From the NCBI GenBank assembly GCA_036382515.1, contig DASVHQ010000236.1:1-29195 (forward strand): DNA of 29,195 nt. The letters are read 5' to 3'. Below the pieces are notes generated by a model. It saw nothing but the letters and a program-made list of their open reading frames with translations, made no database searches and had not been told where the DNA came from. Each line of letters starts with the position of its first letter. The first letter of the stretch is position 1. Source of the DNA: JADGRF01 sp036382515 (GTDB lineage: Bacteria; Myxococcota_A; Polyangia; Polyangiales; JAFGIB01). The position numbers and the translations under genes were made by a program. Below, one piece after another: positions 16,330 through 25,300 of this stretch.

Positions 16330-17730
16330 ATGCGTTCCTGGTTCTTGGCCCTACCCCTCTTGGGTCTCGCGATCGTGGGGGTGCGCGCGAGCCGCGGCCA
16401 CACGCCCAACGACATCTCGGCCGGCACCGGCTACGCGGCCTGGGAGCTCTGCACCAAAACGTTGCAGACCGGCGACTCGTTCGAGCACGTGCAGCGCGCC
16501 TACGTGGAGCCGAAGGTGTATCCGCTGCCGTTGCTCTGGGAGCTGACGCGGGGTGACGACCAGGTGCGGGTGGGCACGCGCATCCCTGGCCTCGGACATG
16601 CGCGCACGGCGCTGTTTCGCAGGGGCTTCGGTTGCACGCTGATCGCGCCGGACACGCAGCTGGCTCGCGTGCGTGCACAGTCGCTGCATGCGGTGAGCGA
16701 GCCGCCGAGCAACCCGCAGGCGTGGCCAGCCGGCGAAGCCGCCGCCGAAGCGCAACTCGCGAGCGACACGCAGCGCTCCGTGCTCGCGCGCCATGCAGAG
16801 ATCATCTTCAGCGAGCCGAACGCGGATCTCGCGCACCACCAGAACGCGACGGCGCTGCTGGTCGCGTCGCACGGGCACCTCATGTACGAGCGCTATGCGC
16901 AGGGCTTCGCGCGCGAGCAGCCGCAGCTGGGTTGGTCGATGACCAAGACGCTGACGGCCATGATCGCGGGTGTGATGGCGAGCGACGGCAAGCTGACGCT
17001 CGATGGCGCCGTGGGGCTGCCCGCATGGCAAGGCACGCCCAAGGCGCAGATCACGTGGCGACAGCTGCTCAACATGGCGCCGGGTCTGGCCTGGGAGGAA
17101 GGCTATCGCGGTGCAGGTGACACGACCGAGATGCTCTTCTCGCGCGCCGATCAAGGCGGCTTCGCCGCGGCACAACCGCTCACTTCGAAGCCCGGCAGCG
17201 TCTTCACGTACTCCACGGGCTCCTCGAACATCGCGATGTTGCGCATGCGGCAGCTGGTCGGCGGGCAGCCGCAGGCCATTTACGACTACTACCAGAGCCG
17301 TCTGTTCGCGCCGCTCGCCATCCGCCACGGCGTGATCGAGCCCGATGCGTCGGGAACACCGGTGGGCGGCGCGCGCGGCCTCTTGCGTCCGCTCGACTGG
17401 CTGCGCCTGGGCCAGCTGATCGCCAACGCCGGGCGCTGGGACGGCCAGAGCCTGATCCCGGCCGACTACGTCGCGTTCATGACCACGCCGTCACCCGCGA
17501 GCGATGCGTATGCGGGCGCGCTGTGGCGACGCTCCGCGCACATGATCGGGCCACGACGCCAGGCGCAGCTGCCCGAGGAACTGGTGTGGTTCGCCGGGCA
17601 CATGGGGCAGCTATTGATCATCGTGCCCAGCCGGCAGCTGCTGGTGCTGCGCATGGGCGCGTCGTTCGACGAAGACCTCACGGTCGAGCAAACGTTCGCG
17701 CTGGCCACCGACTTGCTCGCTGTGAAATAG
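16330..17730 (+). CDS. Serine hydrolase, beta-lactamase / 6-aminohexanoate-dimer-hydrolase-like
   Basis: The 466-residue protein has an N-terminal hydrophobic segment (WFLALPLLGLAIVGV) acting as signal peptide or anchor. The penicillin-binding/class C fold signatures are present: S203-M-T-K206 with nucleophile Ser203, Y294-STGSSN as the Tyr motif in the form common in NylB-like hydrolases, and H424-M-G as the third box. About 150 residues precede the catalytic domain without recognisable motifs. The substrate is unknown (esters, amides or peptides are possible), and true beta-lactamase activity is unlikely to follow from these motifs. ATG 16330 is favoured by GAGGA at 16320-16324; upstream starts GTG 16288 and ATG 16312 are possible. 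Confidence 0.85.
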   Translation: MRSWFLALPLLGLAIVGVRASRGHTPNDISAGTGYAAWELCTKTLQTGDSFEHVQRAYVEPKVYPLPLLWELTRGDDQVRVGTRIPGLGHARTALFRRGFGCTLIAPDTQLARVRAQSLHAVSEPPSNPQAWPAGEAAAEAQLASDTQRSVLARHAEIIFSEPNADLAHHQNATALLVASHGHLMYERYAQGFAREQPQLGWSMTKTLTAMIAGVMASDGKLTLDGAVGLPAWQGTPKAQITWRQLLNMAPGLAWEEGYRGAGDTTEMLFSRADQGGFAAAQPLTSKPGSVFTYSTGSSNIAMLRMRQLVGGQPQAIYDYYQSRLFAPLAIRHGVIEPDASGTPVGGARGLLRPLDWLRLGQLIANAGRWDGQSLIPADYVAFMTTPSPASDAYAGALWRRSAHMIGPRRQAQLPEELVWFAGHMGQLLIIVPSRQLLVLRMGASFDEDLTVEQTFALATDLLAVK

Positions 17731-17751
17731 CGCGCCCTGAGCATTGGTCTG

Positions 17752-18567
17752 CTAGCCCTGCAACAAAACCGCTATGGCCCCGCTGCCGCCGCGATTGACG
17801 TGCGCGCTCGCGAAGGCCTGCACCAGCGGTGCCGCGCCGCCTTGCACGAGCGCGTCGGCGACGGCCAGACCGAGCACGCCCGCGCCACCCTCGGAGTGCA
17901 GGCCCTTGCCGGTGATGATGAGCAGGCTACGCGCGCCGCTGCGGTGACTGCTGCGCACGAACTCGCTGACCAGGCGCGCCACCTCGGCGGCGCGGCGGCC
18001 GTGCAGGTCGAGCGTGGCCTCGGCCACGAAGCCCTTGCCCGCGAGGCGTGCGAGCAACTTGGGTGAGGCGTCGGCGCGCAGGCCGTGCACGAAGCCTTCA
18101 TCGCGCTGCACGTTGAAGCGCACGCCCCCGGCCACCAGCGCATCCAGACGCGCGCGGGCGGCAAGCTCGTCGCTGTGGTCTTGCGCGAGCACCGCGCGGC
18201 GTTCGCTGGCTAGCGCGACCGGGCGGCGGCGCGCGGTCTTGTCGCCGATCGGGCGAGCGCCTGCGTAGGCGTCGTTGAGCATGCGCAGCTCGGAGCCGGT
18301 GATCGTCCCGCCCTCGGCAGCGCGCGCCGCTATGCCGGCGCTGGGCCGTTCGGTCACGCGCACGGGCTCGGCGACCGGCGGCGGCAAGGTTTGCGGGCCG
18401 CGCGCGCTGCCGCGGCCAGCTTTGGGCGACGCAGCCTTGGGCGACGCGGGCTTGATGCCCGCCTGCGTGAGCAACGCACCCAGCTGCGTCGCCACCTTGG
18501 GCGGCGGCTTCGCCACGGGTGCCGCGTCGTCGCCCTGCCCGCCGGCCTTCTTGCGCTTGCGTGCCAT
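17752..18567 (-). CDS. Smr (MutS2 C-terminal-like) domain protein
   Basis: The 271-residue protein has a basic N-terminus (MARKRKK), a low-complexity Pro/Ala linker to about residue 75, then an Smr domain in the last ~90 residues: LDLHG at 186-190, TGKGLHSEGG from 219 and GGSGA at 260-264. Smr domains bind branched nucleic acids or cleave RNA or DNA, and stand-alone versions occur widely in proteobacteria. ATG 18565-18567 has AAGGGG 6 nt upstream; the longer frame reaching 18807 would overlap the divergent FHA gene. It ends 21 bp from the convergent serine hydrolase gene. Confidence 0.88.
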   Translation of the reverse strand: MARKRKKAGGQGDDAAPVAKPPPKVATQLGALLTQAGIKPASPKAASPKAGRGSARGPQTLPPPVAEPVRVTERPSAGIAARAAEGGTITGSELRMLNDAYAGARPIGDKTARRRPVALASERRAVLAQDHSDELAARARLDALVAGGVRFNVQRDEGFVHGLRADASPKLLARLAGKGFVAEATLDLHGRRAAEVARLVSEFVRSSHRSGARSLLIITGKGLHSEGGAGVLGLAVADALVQGGAAPLVQAFASAHVNRGGSGAIAVLLQG

Positions 18568-18675
18568 GAAAACCCCTTCGGTCCGCATCCTAACCCACCG
18601 GGCCGTCACCTGCCCAACCTGCAAGCGCGGGCAGATCTTGACCAGGGGCGCGTCTGACCTGTTCAATGGCCCTGA

Positions 18676-20829
18676 GTGTTCTCCATCGTCATCACCGAGA
18701 AGGGCGGCGCCCAGCGCCAGCTCGACTTCGCAGGGCCCGAGATCAGCGTCGGGCGCCTCGAGGACAACGACATCTGTCTGCCCAAGAACAACGTCTCCAA
18801 GCACCACGCGCGTCTGGTGTTCAAGGACGACCGCTACGTGCTGGTCGATCAGAAGAGCACCAACGGCACCTACGTGAATGGCCGGCGCATCTCGGCGCCG
18901 ATGGTCGTGCGCAAGGGTGACAAGATCTACATCGGCGACTTCATCCTCACGCTCGCCCTACCCGAAGGCTTCGGCGAGAGTCCGTCGGGCAGGCTGTCGG
19001 GTGCGCCACGCATTTCGGCGCCACCCATGCCCGACCCGCGCCCGTCGCGCATCCCGGTGCCGTACACGCCCGAGCCGCTGCACGAAGTCGAAGAAACGCA
19101 GATGGTGGAGCCCATGCTGCATGCCACGCTGCCGCCCACGCCGAGCCCCCGGCCACTTGGCGCGCAGCTACCGCCTGAACCACCCGCACAAGACCTGCCC
19201 TCGCCCGGCACGCTGCGCCCGCCAGCGCCGCCGCGCGAGGCGCTGCGCTCCGTGCCACCGCCCGCCGCCGCTCCGGCGCAACCTGAACCGCACGCGCACG
19301 CACCGCGCACGTTGACCCGGCCCAGCGCAACACCGCCTGCGCCACCACCCCCGCCGCCTGCGCCCGCCCCGCCAGCCGCGCTCGCAGGCGTGACGCACAC
19401 GCTGCAATCGCAACCCGAAGCGCCACAGGCCCTGCCACAGCCACCTCTGCCCCCCGAGCGAGCGTCCATACCCGACGCGCATGAGCGCGCGTCCATACCC
19501 GACGCGCATGAGCGCGGTTTGATCCCCGACGCGCGCGAGCGCGCGTCGCGACCCGGCCCACGCGAGCGTGTCAGTATGCGCAGCAACGCCAAGAGCATCC
19601 CGCCGTGGGCCGACGACCCCGCCGCCACGCAAGGCGGACAGACTTCACCGGCTGCGCTGGCTCCCTCGGTGCGGCTGCAGGGCGCGCTCAGCATGCTCAT
19701 GGAGCGCCTGGCCACACAGATGAACGTCGCGCGCGCCGAGGAAGCGGCGTTTCCCTCCGAATACCAGCCGCTGCTCGAACGCCTGATGGACGAGCTGGCC
19801 GACGAAGGCACGATCGGCCCCGATCTCGATCGGCGCTTCCTGCGTGAGGCCGCGGTGAGCGAGGCCGTGGGCCTGGGGCCTCTCGATCGCCTGCTCGCCA
19901 ATCGCTCGGTGCGCGAGGTGGTGGTCGACGGCCCCGCACGCATCCTCGCCGATCTGGGCGGCGGGCTGTCGCCGGTGTCTTCGTTCTTCTCCGGCGCCGA
20001 CGCGGTGCTCGTGGTGGCCAAGCGCCTGATGCACCGCGCGGGGCACAAGCTCGACGCCGTGGCGCCCATCCAGGAAGGTCAGCTGCCGGGCGGGGGCCTG
20101 GTGCAACTGCTGATGCCGCCGCTCTCGCCCAAGGGGCCGCTGATCACGGTGCGCTGCCCGCCCCGCGGCCAGAGCTCCGCCGAGAGCATGGTCACCGACG
20201 GGCTGCTCTCCACCGACATGCTCGCGCTCTTGCGTGCAGCCGTGCAGCACCGCCAGAACATCCTGGTGCTGGGGCCGATGGGCTCGGGCGTGAGCACGCT
20301 GCTGGCCGCGCTCACCGCACTTGCGCCAGATCATGAGCGCGTGGTGACGATCGAGGACAGCCCGAGCGTGAGCCTCATGCACCCGCAAGCGCTACCGCTC
20401 AGCCGCCACGCCGCACCCGAGATGAAGCTCTCGGCGCTGCTCAAGAACGCCTCGCGCCTGCGCTACGACCGCCTGGTGATCGACGACGTGGCCGGCGAAG
20501 ACGCCCTGGCCGCGCTCACCACCGCCGCGTCCACCACCGGCGTGCTGCTGGGCACGCACGCGCCCGGGCCGAGCGCAGCGCTCACCCAGCTCGAGCTCTT
20601 CGCTCAGGCCGCGCTCGGCGGCTCGCGCTCCTCGCTGGCCACGCTGATGGCTGGCGCCGTCCAGCTCTTGGTGCACGTGGCCCTGAGCAAAGACGGCAGC
20701 CGCCGTGTGCAGAGCATCTCGGAAGTGCGCGGGGCACGCGAGGACACGCTCGAGGTCCGGGTGCTCTACCGCCACGAAGCCACCGGCTTCCGCGCCACCG
20801 AGCACCGCGCCAGTTTCCTGCCGAGCTGA
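18676..20829 (+). CDS. FHA domain fused to a degenerate CpaF/TadA-type secretion ATPase domain
   Basis: The 717-residue protein begins with an FHA domain that binds phosphothreonine: GR at 26-27, SKHH at 41-44 and STNGTYVNG at 61-69. Residues ~105-330 are a Pro/Ala-rich linker with four 9-residue repeats from residue 261. From about residue 390 it follows CpaF/TadA type IV pilus and Tad secretion ATPases: a VSEAVGLGPLDRLL segment, then Walker A. That Walker A reads GPMGSGVST (533-541), with Val539 where the catalytic Lys should be. The Walker B/GEVRG region is also altered (IDDVAGEDAL, 602-611), while TIEDS is kept. It is probably a non-hydrolysing signalling or scaffold relative. GTG 18676 starts the FHA fold directly. 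No pilus genes are adjacent; fbp follows 21 bp downstream. Confidence 0.85.
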   Translation: MFSIVITEKGGAQRQLDFAGPEISVGRLEDNDICLPKNNVSKHHARLVFKDDRYVLVDQKSTNGTYVNGRRISAPMVVRKGDKIYIGDFILTLALPEGFGESPSGRLSGAPRISAPPMPDPRPSRIPVPYTPEPLHEVEETQMVEPMLHATLPPTPSPRPLGAQLPPEPPAQDLPSPGTLRPPAPPREALRSVPPPAAAPAQPEPHAHAPRTLTRPSATPPAPPPPPPAPAPPAALAGVTHTLQSQPEAPQALPQPPLPPERASIPDAHERASIPDAHERGLIPDARERASRPGPRERVSMRSNAKSIPPWADDPAATQGGQTSPAALAPSVRLQGALSMLMERLATQMNVARAEEAAFPSEYQPLLERLMDELADEGTIGPDLDRRFLREAAVSEAVGLGPLDRLLANRSVREVVVDGPARILADLGGGLSPVSSFFSGADAVLVVAKRLMHRAGHKLDAVAPIQEGQLPGGGLVQLLMPPLSPKGPLITVRCPPRGQSSAESMVTDGLLSTDMLALLRAAVQHRQNILVLGPMGSGVSTLLAALTALAPDHERVVTIEDSPSVSLMHPQALPLSRHAAPEMKLSALLKNASRLRYDRLVIDDVAGEDALAALTTAASTTGVLLGTHAPGPSAALTQLELFAQAALGGSRSSLATLMAGAVQLLVHVALSKDGSRRVQSISEVRGAREDTLEVRVLYRHEATGFRATEHRASFLPS
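19456..19563 (+). repeat. 27-bp tandem repeat, four units, inside the FHA-ATPase linker
   Basis: Four units begin at 19456, 19483, 19510 and 19537 and encode ERASIPDAH, ERASIPDAH, ERGLIPDAR and ERASRPGPR. The first two are nearly identical in DNA and the last two have diverged. The array lengthens the flexible linker, and its copy number may vary between strains. Confidence 0.85.
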
Positions 20830-20850
20830 CCTCTGCTAGGACAGCGGCGC

Positions 20851-21900
20851 ATGGACACTTCGCAGAAGCCCGAACACTACGGTTGGACGCTGGAACGCTT
20901 CATTCTGGAGCGACAGCGCGAGTTTCCCAGTGCCACCGGCGAGTTCACCCGGCTGTTCCAGCAGCTGGCGCTGGCCGGCAAGATCGTCGGCAGCCGCGTG
21001 AATCAAGCGGGCCTGGCGGGGCTGCTCGGCCACACCGGCAAGGTCAACGTGCAGGGTGAGACCGTCCAGAAGCTGGACGAGTTCGCCAACCAAACCCTGA
21101 TCCGCTGCCTCGAGGCCGGCGGCCAGGTGTGCTTGATGGCGAGCGAAGAGGTCGACGACCCGATCCCCATCCCCACGCGCTTCCCGATGGGCCGCTACGT
21201 GCTGATGTTCGATCCGCTCGACGGCTCGACCAACATCGACGTCAACATCTCGATCGGCACCATCTTCTCGGTGCACGCGCGCGTGAGCGAGGGTGCCGAG
21301 CCGTCGCTGGCCGACTGCCTGCAACCCGGCCGCACGCAGATCGCAGCCGGCTACATCGTGTACGGCTCCTCCACGATGTTCGTGTTCACGACCGGTGACG
21401 GCGTGCACGGCTTCACGCTCGACCCGTCGGTCGGCGAGTTCTTCCTCTCGCATCCGGACATCCAGATCCCGCAACGCGGCAAGATCTACTCGGTGAACGA
21501 GGGCAACGAAGCGGTGTGGGACGAGCGCGTGCGCGATTGGGTGCGCTGGCTGAAGACGCCCGACAAGCCGAGCGGCAAGCCGTACGGCGCGCGCTACGTG
21601 GGCACACTGGTGGCCGACTTCCACCGCACCCTGCTCAAGGGCGGTGTGTTCGCGTACCCCGCCGACACGAAGAACGTGAACGGCAAGCTGCGCCTTTTGT
21701 ACGAGGCGGCGCCGATGGCCATGATCGCGGAGCACGCAGGCGGCGCGGCCTCCACGGGTGTGCAGGCCGTGCTCGACGTGGTGCCACAACACCTGCATCA
21801 GCGCGTGCCCCTGTACATCGGCAGTAAGCTCGATGTGGAAGACGCCGTGGCTCGCGTCGGGACCGGCAACGGCTCAGCTCCAGGCAGCGCTGTGCGTTGA
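20851..21900 (+). CDS. fbp: Fructose-1,6-bisphosphatase class I
   Basis: This gluconeogenic enzyme hydrolyses fructose 1,6-bisphosphate to fructose 6-phosphate. The 349-residue protein matches class I enzymes throughout: metal-binding EE at 99-100, MFDPLDGSTNID at 119-130, the YVGTLVADFHRTLLKGG segment, and GKLRLLYEAAPMAMIAEHAGG near the C-terminus followed by QRVPLYIGS. ATG 20851 is preceded only by a weak AGGA. It starts 21 bp after the FHA gene, so a shared transcript is likely although the functions look unrelated. The last few codons and the TGA (21898-21900) coincide with the left end of repeat element C, so the natural C-terminus may have been altered by that insertion. Confidence 0.96.
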   Translation: MDTSQKPEHYGWTLERFILERQREFPSATGEFTRLFQQLALAGKIVGSRVNQAGLAGLLGHTGKVNVQGETVQKLDEFANQTLIRCLEAGGQVCLMASEEVDDPIPIPTRFPMGRYVLMFDPLDGSTNIDVNISIGTIFSVHARVSEGAEPSLADCLQPGRTQIAAGYIVYGSSTMFVFTTGDGVHGFTLDPSVGEFFLSHPDIQIPQRGKIYSVNEGNEAVWDERVRDWVRWLKTPDKPSGKPYGARYVGTLVADFHRTLLKGGVFAYPADTKNVNGKLRLLYEAAPMAMIAEHAGGAASTGVQAVLDVVPQHLHQRVPLYIGSKLDVEDAVARVGTGNGSAPGSAVR

Positions 21901-22185
21901 TCGCAACCTGTCGGGGCGTGTTGGCAGGGCCCGGCGCGAACATCGTCAGCAGGCATTGCGAGCGACCGTGTCCTCGGCGTCGGACGACGACAGTTGTTGT
22001 GACGTCGCGCCGCCTGCTCACTCAGCATGACATTGAAGCGCTTGGGGTCGGCAGGTCGCTCTAGGGCTCGTTTCGCAGGCCCAAGGCGCCTCGTGCGAAG
22101 CTGTGGCGGTAGTGCCGAGGAGGCTCTCCGAGCCCGAGAGCGACCTGCCGACCCCAAGCGCCCCGGCACGTTGCGATGACTGCTT
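21891..22185. repeat. Hairpin doublet element, copy C (internally deleted, ~295 bp)
   Basis: The left outer end (TGATCGCAACCTG) and ~20 bp of the first hairpin arm remain. The rest of P1 is missing, and sequence resumes in the spacer, followed by an intact P2 (22038-22161, arms pairing at 32 of 33) and the right outer end. The orientation is the same as copies A and B. The deletion of one complete palindrome is what replication slippage across a hairpin would give. The element overlaps the end of fbp and lies about 130 bp before the sigma-54-like promoter of the alpha-2-macroglobulin gene. Confidence 0.82.
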
Positions 22186-22316
22186 TGTCTCGCAAGCCGA
22201 CCGTCCCCGCGCGCCCACCACTGAACCCCACAGCGCAAACACGCCTGGCACAGACTGGCCCAGTGAGCTGAGCGAAGAACCGCGCATTTTCCCGGGTGTT
22301 TCCAGTGTCCGGCGCG

Positions 22317-22332
22317 TGGCACGGGCCGTGCA
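22317..22332 (+). promoter_or_regulatory. Sigma-54-like promoter overlapping a dyad
   Basis: TGGCACG-GGCC-GTGCA matches the -24/-12 consensus TGGCACG-N4-TTGCA except at one base, with the essential GG and GC exactly 12 bp apart. It would start transcription near 22343. The same bases form the dyad GCACGG-G-CCGTGC (22319-22331), so an operator is an alternative reading. No upstream activator site was identified. Confidence 0.4.
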
Positions 22333-22335
22333 TTA

Positions 22336-22354
22336 AGAGTCCCTGAACGACTCT
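22336..22354 (+). promoter_or_regulatory. Short hairpin in the alpha-2-macroglobulin leader
   Basis: AGAGTC (22336-22341) and GACTCT (22349-22354) form a 6-bp stem with a 7-nt loop. It lies just before a strong GGAGG (22361-22365) placed 5 nt from the ATG at 22371. It may be an operator or an mRNA leader structure. Confidence 0.35.
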
Positions 22355-22370
22355 CGTACCGGAGGCTGCC

Positions 22371-25300
22371 ATGCTTGCGAACACCCGCACGCGCCACGTT
22401 GCTCGATCTCTGATCTGCGTCGCAACGCTGCTTTACGCAGGCTGCGGGCACAACCGGCCAGCCGGCGCGACAGCCGACCCCACACCGAAGGCCGACCGGC
22501 ACGACAACGGCGTGATCTCCGTGACCGAGAGCCTGCTGCAAGGCACGGTCAAGGGCACGCAACTCACGCTGTCGATTCCGGTGAAGGCGCTGGTCGCGGC
22601 CGATGGCTCGCTCGACGTGTCGCTCACATCGGTCGACGGCGCGAAGGTCGAAAGCCGAGCCAGCGTCAGCTACTCGCTCGACGCCGGCAAGAGCACCACG
22701 CTGCACGCCACGCTCGCTTTGCCCAAGGGCCTCGACACGCAGGCCGATCGCGCGCTCTACAACGTGCGCGTGTCGGAGTCGCGCCAGCTACCGCTGCGCG
22801 TGACGCGCAGCCTCCTGTACGTGCTGACGCCGTACGAGCTCGTGCTGGAAGGCCCTGCGCGCGTGCACCTCGAGAAACACGCGAGCTACCGAGCGCGCGT
22901 GCAAGATCCGGTGACGCACGCGCCCGTGCAGAATACGGCGGTCACGCTTTTGCTCGCACAAAAAGGCCAGACGCCACAGACCCTGCAAGGCAAGACCGAC
23001 GACACCGGCTGCGCGGTGTTCGACGTGAACGTGACCACGGCGGGCAACTACCAGGTGTCGGCGCAGGTGACCGACGCCGGCACGCAGCTGCAACTGGTGC
23101 AAGACATCACCGCGGAAGCCGCAGGCCAGAAGGTGCTGCTCACCAGCGACAAGCCCATCTACCAGCCAGGCCAGCTGATCAACGTGCGCGCACTGGCGCT
23201 GGACAGTCCGAGCAACGCGCCCGTGCAGAAGCAAGCGGTGGTGTTCGAGATCGAAGATGGCAAGGGCAACAAGGTCTACAAGAAGAGCTTCACGACCGAC
23301 GGCTACGGGATCGCCTCGACCACGTTCCGCCTGGCTTCGGTGGTGAACGAGGGCACGTACAAGCTGCGCGCGCTGCTCGGTGCTGTCACCAGCGAGAAGA
23401 CGGTCGACGTCTCGCACTACGCGCTGCCCAAGTTCGCGGTCACGATCAACGCCGACAAGGCGTTCTACGCGCCCGCCGAGCACGTGCGCGGCAGCGTGGA
23501 CAGCCGCTACTTCTTCGGCAAGAACGTGGCCGGCGGCAAGGTGCTGGTCGAGGCGCTGACGCTGGACGTTGGCCAGACCGTGTTCCAGCAGGTGATGGGC
23601 GTGACCGATGCCAACGGTCACATGAGCTTCGACATCACGCTGCCGAGCGCGCTGGCGGGCATTCCCCTGCAGAGCGGCAATGCGCTGGTGAGCTTGCGCG
23701 TGACCGTGACGGACACAGCGGGCCAGGAAGTGAAGAAAGAGAAGGCGCTGACCGTAGCGCCCGATGCCGTGCGCATCACGCTCATCCCCGAGGCCACGCA
23801 GGTGGTGCCGGGCGTGGAGAATCGTCTGCACTTGTTCGTGACCGATCCGCTGGGTGCGCCGGTGGCGGCTGCGAAGTTGGGCGTGTCGGGCTCGCTGCCG
23901 ACGCAAACCGCGCAGACCGACGCCTACGGCCACGTGGAGCTGCACTGGACGCCCAGCAGCAGCTCCGCGCACGTGGACGTGACGTTGACGACGACGGCTG
24001 GCAATCAGATCGTGAAGGCCTTCGACTTCACGTCACAGACCGGCGGTGAGCACGTGCTCGTGCGCACCGACAAATCGGTGTACCGCCTGGGCGAGACGGT
24101 GAAGGTGCAAGTGTTTGCCTCCAACGGCGAGACACGCGTGTACCTGGACTGGCTCAACGAGGGCCAGGCGGTCGACATGCGCACGCTCGATGTACAGAAG
24201 GGCGTTGCCAGCTTCAGCATGCCGCTCGACGCCAGCCTGATCGGCGACAACCGCATCGAGGCGTACGTGGTCGACGCCGATGGCAACACGGTGCGCGCGG
24301 GCCGCAGCATCGTGGTCGAACGCTCGGGCGCGCTCTCGGTGTCGCTGTCCACCGACAAGACCCAGTACAAGCCCGGCGATCCGGCCAAGCTCACGTTCAC
24401 GGTCAGCGACGAGCAGGGCAAGCCCGCGGTCGCGGCGCTTGGCGTACAGATCGTGGACGAGGCGGTGTTCGGGTTGATCGACGCGCAGCCAGGGCTCTTG
24501 CGCACGTTCTTCGAGCTGGAAGATGCGTTCGCCAAGCCCCAGTACGAGATCGATGCACCGGCGGTGAGCTTCGACAAGCTGCTCTTCGAAGACGTCACGG
24601 CGACCGATGCAAAGAAGGCGCAGGCCGCACAGACGCAGGCCGAGGCGAACCTCGCTGCACTGATGGGCAACCAGATGATGGGCATCGCGGCAGGCTCGTG
24701 GCAGGCCACGGTCGCTGCGACGCACACCAAGCTGATGCCGGCGCTCATGCTCGAGCGCAGCGCGCTCATCGAGCTGCTCAAGCCCGTGTTGAGCGCGCAG
24801 GCGCAGGTGCTGGTGCAACAGGGCTGCGACGTCAGCCAGTACTACTGCACCGCGATCAACATGCCGGTGGGCAACGCGCTCGCCACGCAGATCAAGAACA
24901 ACGTGCAGTTCTTCGACTTCTGGGGCAACGCGTACGCTGACACGATCGACGGCAACAACGCCGCGGTGTTCGTGAGCGCGGGCCCCGACGAGAAGCCGGG
25001 CACCGCGGACGACGAGACGATCACGATCGGCTTCGGCGACTTCGGCGCCGCGATGTGGAGCGGCGGCAACGGTGTGGGTAGCGCCGCTTCCGACGCCGGC
25101 GCGGCGTGCATCGCGTGCGAAGGTGCGCCGGGCTTTGGCTTCAATGCGGGGGCGGCGTCCGGTGCGGCCGGCACCACGGGCGGCTTCGCTACGCCCACGG
25201 CCGCAGAGCCGAACGCCGCGCACGCCGCGGCCACCGACAGCAATCCGCGCGTGCGCACGGACTTCCCCGAGACGCTGTACGTGAACCCGTCGCTGATCAC

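Noticed and set aside
16330..17730. Serine hydrolase as an antibiotic-resistance beta-lactamase
   Set aside because: The motifs (SMTK, YSTGSSN, HMG) fit the broader esterase/amidase family and there is no specific match to a resistance enzyme.
7881..22185. Repeats as a CRISPR array
   Set aside because: The units are ~125 bp, dispersed between genes and paired in inverted orientation, with no regular short spacers.
7881..22190. Recurring short reading frames inside the hairpin doublets (GRSRARESVLGTT-type peptides)
   Set aside because: They follow from the repeated palindrome sequence, occur on both strands of the same element, and are not kept at a fixed length or with a start signal.
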